Source: Psychrobacter sp. 1044 (GTDB lineage: Bacteria; Pseudomonadota; Gammaproteobacteria; Pseudomonadales; Moraxellaceae). Taken from it: a stretch of 64,000 bases of DNA. Of this stretch, positions 1 to 8,439 are shown piece by piece. The first letter of the stretch is position 1, and every line of letters begins with the position of its first letter. Made by a program: the position numbers and the translations under genes. Location: contig NZ_CAJHAZ010000003.1 of the NCBI RefSeq assembly GCF_904846525.1, positions 124,001 to 188,000 of the forward strand, given 5' to 3'. A model generated the notes under the pieces. The model saw only the letters and a list, made by a program, of their open reading frames with translations, searched no databases and had not been told where the DNA came from.

Positions 1-2
1 GT

Positions 3-527
3 AACACACTACCGACCGAGCTGGCTAAGTTACAGCAGTCCAGCCAAACGCACAGTTTAGAGCTGCCGCTGTTGCAGTCAGTCATGCACATCAACGAAGA
101 CCAAAAAGAGCTGATATTCCGCAAATTCTGGCAATATTTTGATGGATTTATTGACAATAAAACGGTGATGATTTGGGGCGGTAGTTATAAATCAGGGTCA
201 GGACGTACCGCAGGCTCAGCCATACATCCATTGTTAGCGTTATTATGGTCTTATAATATTCGTACTTTGGTGTATAGCGATAAAGCACAAGATGAGATTG
301 CCATGCTTTATCAGCAGCAATCATTACTGCAATTGATTAATAATCCTTATCAGCAGCTAAGTGCCGCACAGGCGATTTTTATCATTAGTTGGTCGCCACA
401 AGATCAACTAGATATTGCCAAGCTTAATCAACACGCGATGCCAGTATTTGATGCACAAAATGCTCTGACTCGATTACAGATCGATAGTCTGGTAGGCGAT
501 TATATGGGTATTGGTCGGTCTAAATAG
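3..527 (+). CDS. UDP-glucose/GDP-mannose dehydrogenase family protein, C-terminal part (5' end outside window)
   Basis: The frame is open from the window edge, so only the C-terminal 174 residues are visible. They read as the end of the central helix (PLLQSVMHINEDQKE) followed by the UDP-binding C-terminal domain. The stretch IWGGSYKSGSGRTAGSA sits where the family has its FKPxTDDxRxSPA motif, and the protein closes with a DYMGIGR-like end typical of UDP-glucose 6-dehydrogenases. Such enzymes oxidise UDP-glucose (or a related nucleotide sugar) to the uronate for capsule or LPS. The convergent neighbour is a phosphomannomutase, consistent with the end of a surface-polysaccharide locus. Which nucleotide sugar is used cannot be told from this fragment. 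The TDD part of the motif is poorly conserved, so a divergent member is likely. Confidence 0.75.
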   Translation, partial: NTLPTELAKLQQSSQTHSLELPLLQSVMHINEDQKELIFRKFWQYFDGFIDNKTVMIWGGSYKSGSGRTAGSAIHPLLALLWSYNIRTLVYSDKAQDEIAMLYQQQSLLQLINNPYQQLSAAQAIFIISWSPQDQLDIAKLNQHAMPVFDAQNALTRLQIDSLVGDYMGIGRSK

Positions 528-558
528 CGTTATTCAAGATTCAAGTTTTTCAGTTACT

Positions 559-594
559 AAAAAAGCTCGTTGATAATTATCAGCGAGCTTTTTT
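559..594. terminator. bidirectional rho-independent terminator
   Basis: Arms AAAAGCTCGTTGAT and ATCAGCGAGCTTTT pair around an AATT loop, with one G-U pair. An A run lies on the left and a T run on the right, so it can end both the dehydrogenase (+) and the convergent phosphomannomutase (-). Confidence 0.85.
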
Positions 595-633
595 GATTTT
601 TAGTCGAAATCACTTATATTAAATCGTATTCGT

Positions 634-2121
634 TTACGCTGGTACAGCACCTTGGCTAGCAAGCCATTGCTGAATCTCTTGTATTTTGACTTTGAGCAAA
701 TCTTTGTTACCACGACTTTCGATATTAAGCCTGATTAGTGGCTCGGTATTCGATGCGCGCAAGTTAAAACGCCACTCTCTGAAGTTAAGACTTAAGCCAT
801 CGAGCGTCGATTTGGTCGGATTTTCGCTGCTAAATTTTTCCTCAATAGCGCTAATAATAGTTGGCGCACCATTTGTTGTGAGTCGAAAATTAAGCTCGCC
901 TGAACTTGGATAGGCTTGAATATAGCCGCTGACCAATTCTGATAAAGTCTTACCAGTGACAGACAACAGCTCAATGGTGAGCAGCCATGGAATCATGCCG
1001 CTATCGCAATAGAAAAAGTCACGGAAATAGTGGTGGGCAGACATCTCGCCGCCATAAACCGCGCCAGAGTCACGCATGACTTGCTTAATAAATGAATGTC
1101 CAGATTTACTGATGACAGCCTTACCGTTATGTTCTTTAATCACGGCTTCAGTATTGTAAATGACCCGTGGATCGTAGACGATTGACTCATTTGGGTACTT
1201 ATTCAAAAATGCTTGGGCAAGCATGCCGACGATGTAACTGCCATCAATAAATTCACCATGTTCATCGAATAAAAAGCAGCGGTCAAAGTCGCCATCAAAT
1301 GCAATGCCAAGGTCTGCTTTGTTTTCCAAAACAGCTTGCTGAGTCGCCACTCGATTGGCTTCAATCATAGGGTTGGGGATGCCATTGGGGAAGCTACCAT
1401 CTGGTGTATGATGCAGTTTAATCACTTCAATTGGCGCACCAGCTTGTGCAAGCTTTTCAATCAACAAGTCAACTACGGGTCCCGCACTACCATTGCCTGA
1501 GTTAATCACTAATTTAAGCGATTTGAGCTTATCGGTATCAATAAAAGTCATGACATGATTGATATAAGCGCTTTTATCAGTTAATAATTGCAACGTTCCT
1601 GATCGGTTTTTAGTGATAAATTTCCCAGACTCTGCCAATGCTTGAATCTCTGCCAAACCATCATCGCCACTGATCGGCTTTGAGTGTTCCTTAACCAATT
1701 TTAAGCCGTTATAGTTAATAGGATTATGACTGGCTGTGACCTCAATACCACCCAATGCCTGATAATAACTGGTGGCAAAATAGACCTCTTCTGTACCGCT
1801 CATGCCCAAGTCAATCACATTGACACCAGCATCTACAATACCAGCGATGGTCGCTTGTTTTAATTGCTCGCTTGAATGGCGAATGTCACTACCAATAACG
1901 ATGGCAGGTTTTAGATTTACCATATCATTGTCATGAGCCTCAACCGCCGCACCATAACGCTGAAATAAAATCTGTGCAAAAGCACGACCAATACGGTAAG
2001 CAATGGCTTCGTTTAGATTTACCCCAAGCTCGCCACGAATATCATAAGCTTTAAATGAATCAATAATAATGGGATTAAATGCAGTTTCTGGCTGATAACG
2101 AATGGTCGCAGACGTAGACAT
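634..2121 (-). CDS. manB: phosphomannomutase/phosphoglucomutase
   Basis: An enzyme of the alpha-D-phosphohexomutase family (ManB/CpsG/AlgC type) that interconverts hexose 6- and 1-phosphates and supplies GDP-mannose or UDP-glucose pathways in the cytoplasm. In order along the protein are the phosphoserine loop VTASHNP, the metal-binding loop AFDGDFDRC, the sugar-binding loop GGEMSAHHYF and the C-terminal phosphate-binding loop RASNTEP. All key residues are present. The reading frame continues upstream of this start, but ATG at 2121 is preceded by a GGAA ribosome site about 9 nt away and leads straight into the domain, giving 495 residues. That is a little longer than the usual 450-470. The convergent UDP-sugar dehydrogenase supports a role in surface polysaccharide. 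AlgC-like dual specificity is possible. Confidence 0.9.
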   Translation of the reverse strand: MSTSATIRYQPETAFNPIIIDSFKAYDIRGELGVNLNEAIAYRIGRAFAQILFQRYGAAVEAHDNDMVNLKPAIVIGSDIRHSSEQLKQATIAGIVDAGVNVIDLGMSGTEEVYFATSYYQALGGIEVTASHNPINYNGLKLVKEHSKPISGDDGLAEIQALAESGKFITKNRSGTLQLLTDKSAYINHVMTFIDTDKLKSLKLVINSGNGSAGPVVDLLIEKLAQAGAPIEVIKLHHTPDGSFPNGIPNPMIEANRVATQQAVLENKADLGIAFDGDFDRCFLFDEHGEFIDGSYIVGMLAQAFLNKYPNESIVYDPRVIYNTEAVIKEHNGKAVISKSGHSFIKQVMRDSGAVYGGEMSAHHYFRDFFYCDSGMIPWLLTIELLSVTGKTLSELVSGYIQAYPSSGELNFRLTTNGAPTIISAIEEKFSSENPTKSTLDGLSLNFREWRFNLRASNTEPLIRLNIESRGNKDLLKVKIQEIQQWLASQGAVPA

Positions 2122-2297
2122 AATGATAAAATTCCTTGCACGTGGGCAATGATAAAATAATAAAGCAGATAGCACGATTATAAGCCAATCAAGGTTCAAT
2201 GATACACTAACTGCTAAATGAGTCGTACTCATGCCTGTCGCTCTGTTAGGCGATAAATATTCGACGCAATGATTAAAAAAAATATAAGAGCCTTTTT

Positions 2298-3179
2298 ATG
2301 AGTATTCTAAAAAAACAAACCACATTACCTGAGCCTGTGCAAGGAACGCCTGTCGCCAGCGGTGAATTAGACGATTTATTGGCTTTGATGGCACGGCTAC
2401 GTGTTGATTGTCCGTGGGATAAAAAACAAACCAATCACAGTCTTATTCCGTATGCCATCGAAGAAGCTTATGAGCTAGGCGAAGCGGTACAAAGTAATGA
2501 CGATGAGGATATCAAAGGCGAGCTAGGCGATGTACTGCTGCAAGTGGTGTTTCATTGTCAGATGTATGCGGAGCAAGGTCGCTTTAATATGAGCGATGTT
2601 ATCACCACTTTACAAGAAAAGCTCATTCGTCGTCATCCGCATGTATTTGAGGCTGAAACCCTTGAAGATGACACGGCGGTAAAAGCTCGTTGGGATGAGA
2701 TTAAAGTGGAAGAGCAGCAAGCGCGCGAGGCACGAGGCAAACCAAAACGTCGTTTAGACAATACCAAAGCGGGCAGTGCGCTTATGCAAGCGCAAGATGT
2801 ACAAAAACAGGCGTCAAAGTTAGGGTTTGACTGGGAGGGCGTTAGCGGTGCTTTTGATAAGCTAGATGAAGAGATTGCCGAGTTAAAGGCTGAATTGATA
2901 GATAAATCAAAAGATGCTGCTGAATATAACACAAGCAAAGCCAATATTAGCGATATTGAAAAAGAGCTGGGTGATTGTATGTTTGCGCTCGTCAATGTGG
3001 CGCGTAAACTCAATCTTGATGCAGAAGCAGCCACCTTAACGTGTGTGCATAAATTCAAATCACGTTTTGGTTATATTGAAGCGCAGTTAGCCGCGGCTGG
3101 TAAGCGTTTAGAGGATAGTGATATTAACGAGATGGATGCACTATGGGAAGCGGCGAAACAATATGAACGATCGTCATGA
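2298..3179 (+). CDS. mazG: nucleoside triphosphate pyrophosphohydrolase MazG
   Basis: MazG hydrolyses NTPs and dNTPs to monophosphates and pyrophosphate, acting as a house-cleaning enzyme. The 293 residues carry the N-terminal MazG domain (LRVDCPWDKKQTNHSL, then EEAYELGEAV and GELGDVLLQVVFH, the EExxE and ExxD metal sites). A second, partly degenerate MazG-like domain near the C terminus contains EELAELKAEL-type and ELGDCMFALVNVARKL segments. This two-domain length is close to E. coli MazG (263). An insertion rich in charged residues separates the domains. The gene overlaps the next by four bases (ATGA), so the two are probably translationally coupled. Confidence 0.92.
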   Translation: MSILKKQTTLPEPVQGTPVASGELDDLLALMARLRVDCPWDKKQTNHSLIPYAIEEAYELGEAVQSNDDEDIKGELGDVLLQVVFHCQMYAEQGRFNMSDVITTLQEKLIRRHPHVFEAETLEDDTAVKARWDEIKVEEQQAREARGKPKRRLDNTKAGSALMQAQDVQKQASKLGFDWEGVSGAFDKLDEEIAELKAELIDKSKDAAEYNTSKANISDIEKELGDCMFALVNVARKLNLDAEAATLTCVHKFKSRFGYIEAQLAAAGKRLEDSDINEMDALWEAAKQYERSS

Positions 3180-3550
3180 ACGCTTATCATACGGCCTCGT
3201 TTGCTAGCTTAGTCAATATGGCTGTTGTCAGTTTAATATTGGCGGTTTTTATGTTGAACAGTGTTCAAGCTGCGCCTTGTTTTGATAATCCTCAAAGGGC
3301 TTATGAATATCTATTGGCGCAAGAAAGTGCCAAAATACAGGTACGTGACCAAGCCACTGTAAATATCAATCGTGCTAGTGAAGGCGAGCTCGTTTCATTA
3401 AACGGTATCGGCAGCAGCAAAGCCCAAGCGATTATTTTATATCGTGAGATGTTTGGTAATTTTAAGACAGTGGATGAGTTAGCAAAGGTCAAAGGTATTG
3501 GTGCAAAAACGGTTGAGAAAAATCGAGGACGTTTACGCGTACAAGATTAA
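3176..3550 (+). CDS. ComEA-like helix-hairpin-helix DNA-binding protein, exported
   Basis: A 124-residue protein with an N-terminal hydrophobic signal segment (LVNMAVVSLILAVFMLNSVQA, ending in an AxA-like site) followed by a ComEA-type double helix-hairpin-helix unit. The diagnostic sequence is VNINRASEGELVSLNGIGSSKAQ..., then ELAKVKGIGAKTVEKN. ComEA proteins bind DNA in the periplasm and pull it across the outer membrane during natural transformation. Small exported HhH proteins of this kind are common in Moraxellaceae. Its start overlaps the mazG stop (ATGA). Position and family suggest DNA uptake, but a role in another exported DNA-binding process cannot be excluded. Confidence 0.85.
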   Translation: MNAYHTASFASLVNMAVVSLILAVFMLNSVQAAPCFDNPQRAYEYLLAQESAKIQVRDQATVNINRASEGELVSLNGIGSSKAQAIILYREMFGNFKTVDELAKVKGIGAKTVEKNRGRLRVQD

Positions 3551-3635
3551 GGGCAGTATTTTGCTTTAATTAACCCCAATATTGACAAAATAGCACGTAA
3601 GTATCAGTCATAACACACCTACTAGGCGCAAAATT

Positions 3636-3644
3636 TGTTAAACT
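3636..3644 (+). promoter_or_regulatory. candidate extended -10 promoter for pcnB
   Basis: TGTTAAACT fits an extended -10 (TGn-TAnnnT), about 75 bp upstream of the pcnB start. No convincing -35 is visible. Confidence 0.4.
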
Positions 3645-3716
3645 AGCAGGTACATCCGCCTGATAAACGCTGTGTTCATCAGGGGTGGTTAAAGAATACC
3701 GGCGAGGAGTAGATGC

Positions 3717-5993
3717 ATGGCCGAGCGTGCCGCCAAGCAGTTAGAACTGAATAAATCTGAATTACCCAATTCCATTACTGAAGTGATTGCCACCTTAAAC
3801 CGAGCTGGGTTTGATGCCTATATCGTCGGTGGCGGTGTGCGTGATACTTTATTAGGTCTGCGTCCAAAAGACTTTGACGCTGTCACTGATGCCAAGCCGC
3901 ATGAGATCAAAGACGTCTTTGGCAAGCGCTGCCGCATTATCGGTCGTCGCTTTCAGTTGGCGCACGTGTATTCAGGCCGTGAGTTGATTGAGGTTGCTAC
4001 CTTCCGTGGTCCACCAACCAATGATGCTAATACCAATCAAGACGGTATGATCCTGCGTGATAATGTTTGGGGTGATATCAAACAAGACTTCTCTCGTCGT
4101 GATTTCTCTATTAATGCGCTTTATTATCAACCGCTTAAAGGTGTGGTTCATGATTTTTGCGGTGCGCTTGACGACATTGATAATAAAATCATTCGTCTGC
4201 TCGGCCATGCGCCAGTGCGTATCGAAGAAGATCCAGTACGTTTGTTGCGTGCTTTACGTTTCAAAGCCAAGCTCGGTTTTGAGTTTGATGACGAGTTAGC
4301 CGTTCAGTTTCATGATGGCAACTGGGCATTGCTTGAGCAAATATCACCGCATCGTCTCTATGATGAAACCCAGAAGATGTTTACTGGCGGTTATCTGGTG
4401 CCATTATTGCCGCTATTGTTTGAGTCGGGGGCGATTGATAGCTTAATTATCTATCCACCATCTGAGCCGAGTGCACTGGTCAATCAAGTCGCTATTAATA
4501 CCGACAAACGTATTGCTGCGGGCAAAAGTATCAATCCGGCGTTCTTTTATGCCGCGCTATTATGGGAAAACTATCTGCATCAGTTGGCAAAAGCCAAGAA
4601 GCGCAATATGCCGTTTGCTGAAGCGCAAATGCACGCCGCTGGTAAAGTGATTGATCGTCAACGTATCAAGACCGCGATTCCTAAATTTGCAGAGCAGTTT
4701 ATCCGTGATATCTGGATATTGCAGCCAAGACTTGCAGCCCCGCGTAGCAAACAAATCGTCCAACTCTCTGAGCATCCACGTTTTCGCGCAGGTTTTGACT
4801 TTTTGTTATTGCGTGAGCAATGCGGTGATGCTGAGCATCCGTTATCAGAGTCGACCAATGGTATGGGCGATTGGTGGCAGACTTATCAGACATTGTCTGA
4901 ACGAGAGCAGCAGCAAGCCATTGATGATTTTGATGAAAATATTCGTCGCGGTGCGTATAAAAAAGGGCAACAAGCGCAGCGTGGTCGTGGGCGTAATCAT
5001 CAAAATTCAGAGTCAAATAGCATCGATCACTCAATATCTCATCAAAAAAATACCAAGCACAGCAAAGCCAATGATACTGCTGAGCAGGGTAGGAGTGATC
5101 AGAATATGGTAAATGACCCGTCAAATATTCCAGCACGCCGTCGCCGCGCTGTCAGTCAATCAGCCTCTGTTAAGCAATCTGGTAGCAATAACAACAAGTA
5201 CTATGAATCGCAGCAAGTAAGTCAAGACAGCCATGAGCTTGCTCAGTTACGACAGCTATCCCTTGCCAATAGCAGCAACCAAGCGGCAAATAAACGCCAT
5301 CATTTCAAGCCTGCACCACTCTTTGTAATTGAGCACGAAAAAGTTGTGCCACCATTGCAGAAGCAGCTATCAAATGGTGATAAACCTGATAGTCGTCAAG
5401 GGGCTGCGCAGAAAAAACCTGTCCATAAGAGTGTATCGGCTGAGAAAGCGCTAAAAAATCAGGATATCAGTTCTGATGCTAACTCTTATAATAAGGCTGA
5501 CAGTAAGCCTGATCGCTCAAATCAAGCTCAGCAGCCAAAAGCAACACAGTCAGAGGTTATGCCTTCATCTGTGGCTCGTTCGGTAGCAAGATCGCCTGCG
5601 CTCGTCAGTATGAATAACGAGCCGATACCCCATAAGCGTCGCCGTCGTCAGCCGAGTGTAGAGAGTATAAATCTTGCTAGTAATACAGAGATGCAAGTAA
5701 CGACTAACAACGATGTTAAAGTTGCAGCAAAGTATGCAAAAAAAGCACCTAAGCCAGCAGCCCAGCCTACTGATAAAACAGATGTTCCGGCTAAAAAAAC
5801 GGTTGAGCGCAAAAAAGTGGCGAAGGTTACGACACCTGCAAGTGCTAAAAAACCAGCCAAAACGACAGAAGCAAAGTCTGCTAAAACCAGCCAAGCTGCT
5901 AACGGCAATGTTGGTATGAGTAGTGTAAATGACAATAAAGGCCCTATCCCATCGAAACGTCGCCGTCGCCAACCTAGTACTGACAATGTCTAA
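3717..5993 (+). CDS. pcnB: poly(A) polymerase I with long basic C-terminal tail
   Basis: PcnB adds 3' poly(A) tails to RNAs, tagging them for decay. The head is a class II nucleotidyltransferase with YIVGGGVRD, the catalytic DFD (D52 and D54), RRFQLAHV, and the RRDFSINALYY and DPVRLLRALRFKAKL signatures that separate PcnB from the CCA-adding enzyme. The start is set by GAGGAG 7 nt before the ATG. At 758 residues it is about 290 longer than E. coli PcnB (465). The extra part, from about residue 425, is disordered-looking, rich in S, Q, N, K and A, and carries three copies of an arginine-rich motif (IPARRRRA near 472, IPHKRRRRQPS near 638, IPSKRRRRQPS near 745). Its last eight bases overlap folK. 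Confidence 0.93.
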   Translation: MAERAAKQLELNKSELPNSITEVIATLNRAGFDAYIVGGGVRDTLLGLRPKDFDAVTDAKPHEIKDVFGKRCRIIGRRFQLAHVYSGRELIEVATFRGPPTNDANTNQDGMILRDNVWGDIKQDFSRRDFSINALYYQPLKGVVHDFCGALDDIDNKIIRLLGHAPVRIEEDPVRLLRALRFKAKLGFEFDDELAVQFHDGNWALLEQISPHRLYDETQKMFTGGYLVPLLPLLFESGAIDSLIIYPPSEPSALVNQVAINTDKRIAAGKSINPAFFYAALLWENYLHQLAKAKKRNMPFAEAQMHAAGKVIDRQRIKTAIPKFAEQFIRDIWILQPRLAAPRSKQIVQLSEHPRFRAGFDFLLLREQCGDAEHPLSESTNGMGDWWQTYQTLSEREQQQAIDDFDENIRRGAYKKGQQAQRGRGRNHQNSESNSIDHSISHQKNTKHSKANDTAEQGRSDQNMVNDPSNIPARRRRAVSQSASVKQSGSNNNKYYESQQVSQDSHELAQLRQLSLANSSNQAANKRHHFKPAPLFVIEHEKVVPPLQKQLSNGDKPDSRQGAAQKKPVHKSVSAEKALKNQDISSDANSYNKADSKPDRSNQAQQPKATQSEVMPSSVARSVARSPALVSMNNEPIPHKRRRRQPSVESINLASNTEMQVTTNNDVKVAAKYAKKAPKPAAQPTDKTDVPAKKTVERKKVAKVTTPASAKKPAKTTEAKSAKTSQAANGNVGMSSVNDNKGPIPSKRRRRQPSTDNV

Positions 5994-6507
5994 TATTACT
6001 AACGATGCGGGCAACGCGAATTGGGTAATCTGCTACGTAGGTTTGGGTAGCAATTTGTCTAACGACTTGGGTTCACCAGTAGAACATTTGCAGCAGGCAA
6101 TCGCCGCGATGCAAGAGCATAAGCAAATACGTGCGGTTCGTGTTTCTTCGTTTTATGCTTCAGCGCCTATGGGGCCGCAAGATCAGCCTGATTTTGTTAA
6201 TGCCGTCGCTGGGTTTGAGACGATATTGCCACCTTTTGAGTTGCTTGCCTACTGTCAACAGTTAGAAAAAGAGGCTAAGCGTGCACGAATACGGCGTTGG
6301 GGTGAGCGTAGTTTGGATGTCGATATTTTGTTATACGGTGAAGCGCAAATCACTGAGCCACAATTAACCGTACCGCACGCTGGATTGTTTGAGCGTAATT
6401 TTGTCTTATTACCACTGCGAGAGTTAACCCCAGCGCTTATCATTGCTGGCAAATCGATAGATGACTATCCGCCTAGCAAAGATTGGACAGGCTTAAAACT
6501 ACTGTAG
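5986..6507 (+). CDS. folK: 2-amino-4-hydroxy-6-hydroxymethyldihydropteridine pyrophosphokinase
   Basis: FolK transfers pyrophosphate from ATP to 6-hydroxymethyl-dihydropterin in folate synthesis. Visible family motifs are CYVGLGSNL at the N terminus, FYASAPMGPQDQPDFVNAV, the signature RRWGERSLDVDILLYG containing the metal-binding Asp pair, and VPHAGLFERNFVLLPL. ATG at 5986 overlaps the end of pcnB by 8 bp, the classic pcnB-folK coupling. A longer in-frame start inside pcnB is possible but adds nothing that resembles the family. The protein has 173 residues, close to the usual ~160. panB and panC follow, giving a vitamin/cofactor cluster. Confidence 0.93.
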   Translation: MSNITNDAGNANWVICYVGLGSNLSNDLGSPVEHLQQAIAAMQEHKQIRAVRVSSFYASAPMGPQDQPDFVNAVAGFETILPPFELLAYCQQLEKEAKRARIRRWGERSLDVDILLYGEAQITEPQLTVPHAGLFERNFVLLPLRELTPALIIAGKSIDDYPPSKDWTGLKLL

Positions 6508-6646
6508 CCAATCTATTATAAAAGAGTGACAGCGTTCACCTCTTTTAAGGTAAATCACCTATACCAAACGATTGCTAAAAGTTTTGATCACAATCAGAAT
6601 AATAGCTAGAGACAGCTAAAGGTACTAAAGGTTAATCGAGGATCAT

Positions 6647-7447
6647 ATGACGACGTTATCTACTTTAAAAAAATTCAAAAAAGATGGCACCAAGTTCACT
6701 TGCTTAACGTGCTATGACTCGATGTTTGCACGCATGATGGAAAAAGCAGAGATTGATACCATTTTAATCGGTGACAGTTTGGGCATGGTGGTGCAAGGTC
6801 ATGACTCAACGTTACCCGTGACTGTCAATGACATGGCTTATCATACAGCCAATATTGCACGTAGCAATCAACACGCGCTGATATTGGCTGACCTACCATT
6901 TATGAGCTATGTCACCCTACCAGAAGCGGTTGCCAATAGTCGCCAGCTGATGCAAGCGGGCGCGCATGTGATTAAGATTGAAGGTGGTAGTGAGCTTTGC
7001 GATTTAATCGCGACTTTGGCGCAAGCAGGGACGCCTACTTGTGTGCATTTAGGATTAACACCGCAATCAGTCAATGTGTTTGGTGGTTATAAAATCCAAG
7101 GTCGTGGTGACGAAGCGGCTGATAAATTGCTTGCTGATGCGAAAGCAGTCGTTGCGGCAGGTGCTGCGCTGCTAGTGTTAGAGTGCGTACCTGCTGAGCT
7201 TGCAAAAGTAGTGACAGAAGCCGTCGCAGTGCCAGTTATTGGTATTGGTGCTGGTGCAGATACGGATGGTCAAGTGTTGGTCATGCATGACATGCTAGGT
7301 ATGGCACACGGCCGTGTCCCGCGCTTTATTCATGACTTTTTGACCGATGAGCGTAATAGCGCGCACAGTATCGAAGGCGCATTTGCCCTTTATCAGCAGT
7401 CAGTACGTGAAGGCAGCTTCCCAACCGAGCAGCACCAGTTTAGCTAA
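6647..7447 (+). CDS. panB: 3-methyl-2-oxobutanoate hydroxymethyltransferase
   Basis: PanB makes ketopantoate from 2-oxoisovalerate and methylene-THF, the first committed step of pantothenate/CoA synthesis. The 266 residues match the family over full length, with LTCYDSMFARMMEKAEIDTILIGDSLGM (metal-binding Asp in GDS), GHDSTLPVTVNDMAYH, KIEGG, GLTPQSVNVFGGYKIQG and PVIGIGAG. A GAGG ribosome site lies 7 nt upstream of the ATG. It is followed 41 bp later by panC on the same strand, the usual panBC operon. Confidence 0.96.
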   Translation: MTTLSTLKKFKKDGTKFTCLTCYDSMFARMMEKAEIDTILIGDSLGMVVQGHDSTLPVTVNDMAYHTANIARSNQHALILADLPFMSYVTLPEAVANSRQLMQAGAHVIKIEGGSELCDLIATLAQAGTPTCVHLGLTPQSVNVFGGYKIQGRGDEAADKLLADAKAVVAAGAALLVLECVPAELAKVVTEAVAVPVIGIGAGADTDGQVLVMHDMLGMAHGRVPRFIHDFLTDERNSAHSIEGAFALYQQSVREGSFPTEQHQFS

Positions 7448-7488
7448 CATTTTAGTTTTTACGATTATCAGTAGAAGAATAGTTAACC

Positions 7489-8397
7489 ATGCCAATCATT
7501 CATCATCATATCTCCGCATTGCGTACGGCTTTACAGTCTTATCGTGGACAAAAAACTGACAATCAAGATGGCCCACAGCGCATCGCTTTAGTGCCAACGA
7601 TGGGCAATCTGCATGCTGGTCATCTTGAATTAGTAAAAATAGCCAAGCAACATGCTGATATCGTGGTGGTTAGTATTTTTGTCAACCCTACTCAATTTGG
7701 TGCGGGAGAGGATTTTGATAGTTATCCTCGCACGCTTGATGAGGATGTCGCTAAACTAGCAACGGTCGATACTGATTATGTGTTTGCGCCCAGTATCGAA
7801 GAGATGTACCAAGTCTTACCGCCACCGACTTCCGTTCTTGCAGGTGCTATTACCACTCAATTATGTGGTCAATCACGCCCTGGCCATTTTGACGGTGTTG
7901 GTATTGTCGTATCTAAACTGTTCAATATCGTACAACCGGATATGGCTATTTTTGGACAAAAAGACTATCAGCAATTAGCGATTATTAAACAATTGGTACG
8001 TGATTTAAGTTATCCCATTGAAATTATAGGAGCACCTATTGTCCGCGCTGCAGATGGTTTGGCGCTTTCATCACGTAACCAATATTTAAGTGCTAATGAA
8101 CGTGAGGTAGCACCTGTTATCCATCAAGCGCTACAATATTTAGCAAAGCAGTTAGAAAAAGGCGAACAGAGCCAACAAGTTGTTCAGTCGTTGCTAGCAG
8201 AAACGCATCAGCGTATTACGGATGCTGGCTTCATTATTGATTATTTAGACATTAAAACCGATACGCTAGAGTCACTCACCAATGATACTGTAACTTTTAA
8301 TGCAGAAAATGAGAATTTGATGATTTTAGTCGCTGCTTGGCTAGGACGTGCACGTTTGTTAGACAATCAATTGGTGACGGTGGATCAATCGTTGTGA
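7489..8397 (+). CDS. panC: pantothenate synthetase
   Basis: PanC condenses pantoate and beta-alanine with ATP. It is a nucleotidyltransferase-fold ligase with VPTMGNLHAGHLELV (the HIGH-type motif), VVVSIFVNPTQFG, the pantoate-binding FGQKDYQQL segment and the KMSKS-like SSRNQYLS loop. The 302 residues are slightly longer than E. coli PanC (283), mainly from an N-terminal loop (RGQKTDNQDGPQR) and the last ~15 residues. It lies in the panBC operon and rapZ follows after 42 bp. Confidence 0.96.
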   Translation: MPIIHHHISALRTALQSYRGQKTDNQDGPQRIALVPTMGNLHAGHLELVKIAKQHADIVVVSIFVNPTQFGAGEDFDSYPRTLDEDVAKLATVDTDYVFAPSIEEMYQVLPPPTSVLAGAITTQLCGQSRPGHFDGVGIVVSKLFNIVQPDMAIFGQKDYQQLAIIKQLVRDLSYPIEIIGAPIVRAADGLALSSRNQYLSANEREVAPVIHQALQYLAKQLEKGEQSQQVVQSLLAETHQRITDAGFIIDYLDIKTDTLESLTNDTVTFNAENENLMILVAAWLGRARLLDNQLVTVDQSL

Positions 8398-8439
8398 CAT
8401 AGTAATTTGCAGGATGCAATGGACTAGAATGGGTGAATC

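Noticed and set aside
2119..2232. N-terminal extension of the phosphomannomutase from an upstream start
   Set aside because: The extra residues look like translated spacer and a clear ribosome site precedes the ATG at 2121.
4699..5136. Long minus-strand open frame opposite pcnB
   Set aside because: It mirrors the coding frame of pcnB, has no family motif and no ribosome site.
5565..6014. Minus-strand frames opposite the pcnB tail
   Set aside because: Antisense of Lys/Ala-rich codons gives Phe/Leu/Cys-rich products; these are composition artefacts.
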